Positions 6,397 through 6,585 of a DNA stretch of 6,585 nt are shown piece after piece. The stretch covers positions 1 to 6,585 of the forward strand of contig JAIDKP010000156.1 of the NCBI GenBank assembly GCA_029051445.1, read 5' to 3'. Both the position numbers and the translations under genes were made by a program. Numbering within the stretch: position 1 is the first letter of the stretch; each line of letters opens with the position of its first letter. The DNA is from Muribaculaceae bacterium (GTDB lineage Bacteria; Bacteroidota; Bacteroidia; Bacteroidales; Muribaculaceae). Under the pieces are notes generated by a model, which was not told the DNA's origin, did no database searches, and worked only from the letters and a program-made list of their open reading frames with translations.

Positions 6397-6585
6397 TTAT
6401 TTTCCGGCAGCAGCGGCAGCCTGTGCACCGCGAGCGGCACGTGTGAGCTGAACGGCGCATACGACAGCATTCTTTGCATTAACGAGCTCAAGACCCTCGA
6501 AGCTGAGTTCGCCAACCTGCATTGTCTTGCCAAGTCCGAGGTTGTCAACGTTGATGACGAGACGCTCGGGAACGTTGGTGTATAT
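6397..6585 (-). CDS. rplY: 50S ribosomal protein L25 (Ctc family), C-terminal part, cut by window edge
   Basis: The last 62 codons plus the stop of a gene that starts beyond the right edge are present. The visible peptide runs from IYTNVPERLVINVDNLGLGK through VGELSFEGLELVNAKNAVVC to LTRAARGAQ and an alanine-rich end, AAAAAGK. VPE-L, NLGLGK and VGELSFEGLEL are landmarks of the C-terminal beta domain of the long Ctc-type L25, which binds 5S rRNA in the large ribosomal subunit. The short Ala-rich tail ending in Lys is usual in Bacteroidales. The gene is first of the visible rplY-pth-S4 operon, an order common in Bacteroidota. Its N-terminal 5S rRNA-binding domain and promoter are not in the window. 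Confidence 0.95.
   Translation of the reverse strand: MYTNVPERLVINVDNLGLGKTMQVGELSFEGLELVNAKNAVVCAVQLTRAARGAQAAAAAGK

Overview
The window looks like a chromosomal segment from a Bacteroidales bacterium, possibly Muribaculaceae. The order assignment rests on the L25–Pth–S4 gene order, the style of the DcaP-like porin, the Bacteroidales-type LRR/Ig secreted protein, and the lack of Shine-Dalgarno-like starts. The family-level guess is weaker. No RNA genes, CRISPR arrays, insertion sequences or tRNAs were seen.

Left part, minus strand (1-1976): an aspartate-alanine energy module. aspT encodes the aspartate:alanine antiporter. It is followed 31 bp later by the start of aspD, encoding aspartate 4-decarboxylase, which runs off the left edge. 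Together they import aspartate, decarboxylate it to alanine and export the alanine. In characterised systems this cycle consumes a cytoplasmic proton and generates proton-motive force.

A 256-bp intergenic region (1977-2232) separates aspT from a divergent gene on the plus strand (2233-3534). That gene encodes a secreted outer-membrane beta-barrel resembling the DcaP porin family. DcaP porins are known for passing small acidic compounds, so an aspartate-uptake role is a reasonable but unproven inference.

Next on the plus strand (3597-5318) is a 573-residue secreted protein built from two diverged copies of a leucine-rich-repeat plus beta-sandwich unit. It ends in a sequence resembling the C-terminal sorting domain of type IX secretion cargo. 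An 11-bp hairpin sits exactly over its start codon. Its stop codon is 2 bp from that of the convergent gene on the other strand.

Right part, minus strand (5321-6585): a housekeeping operon, rplY (ribosomal protein L25/Ctc, 3' end only), pth (peptidyl-tRNA hydrolase) and an S4-domain RNA-binding protein of the Hsp15 type, with short gaps of 24 and 26 bp. The pth reading frame contains a perfect 14-bp inverted repeat with a 6-nt loop, formed by synonymous codon choices over an ordinary protein segment.
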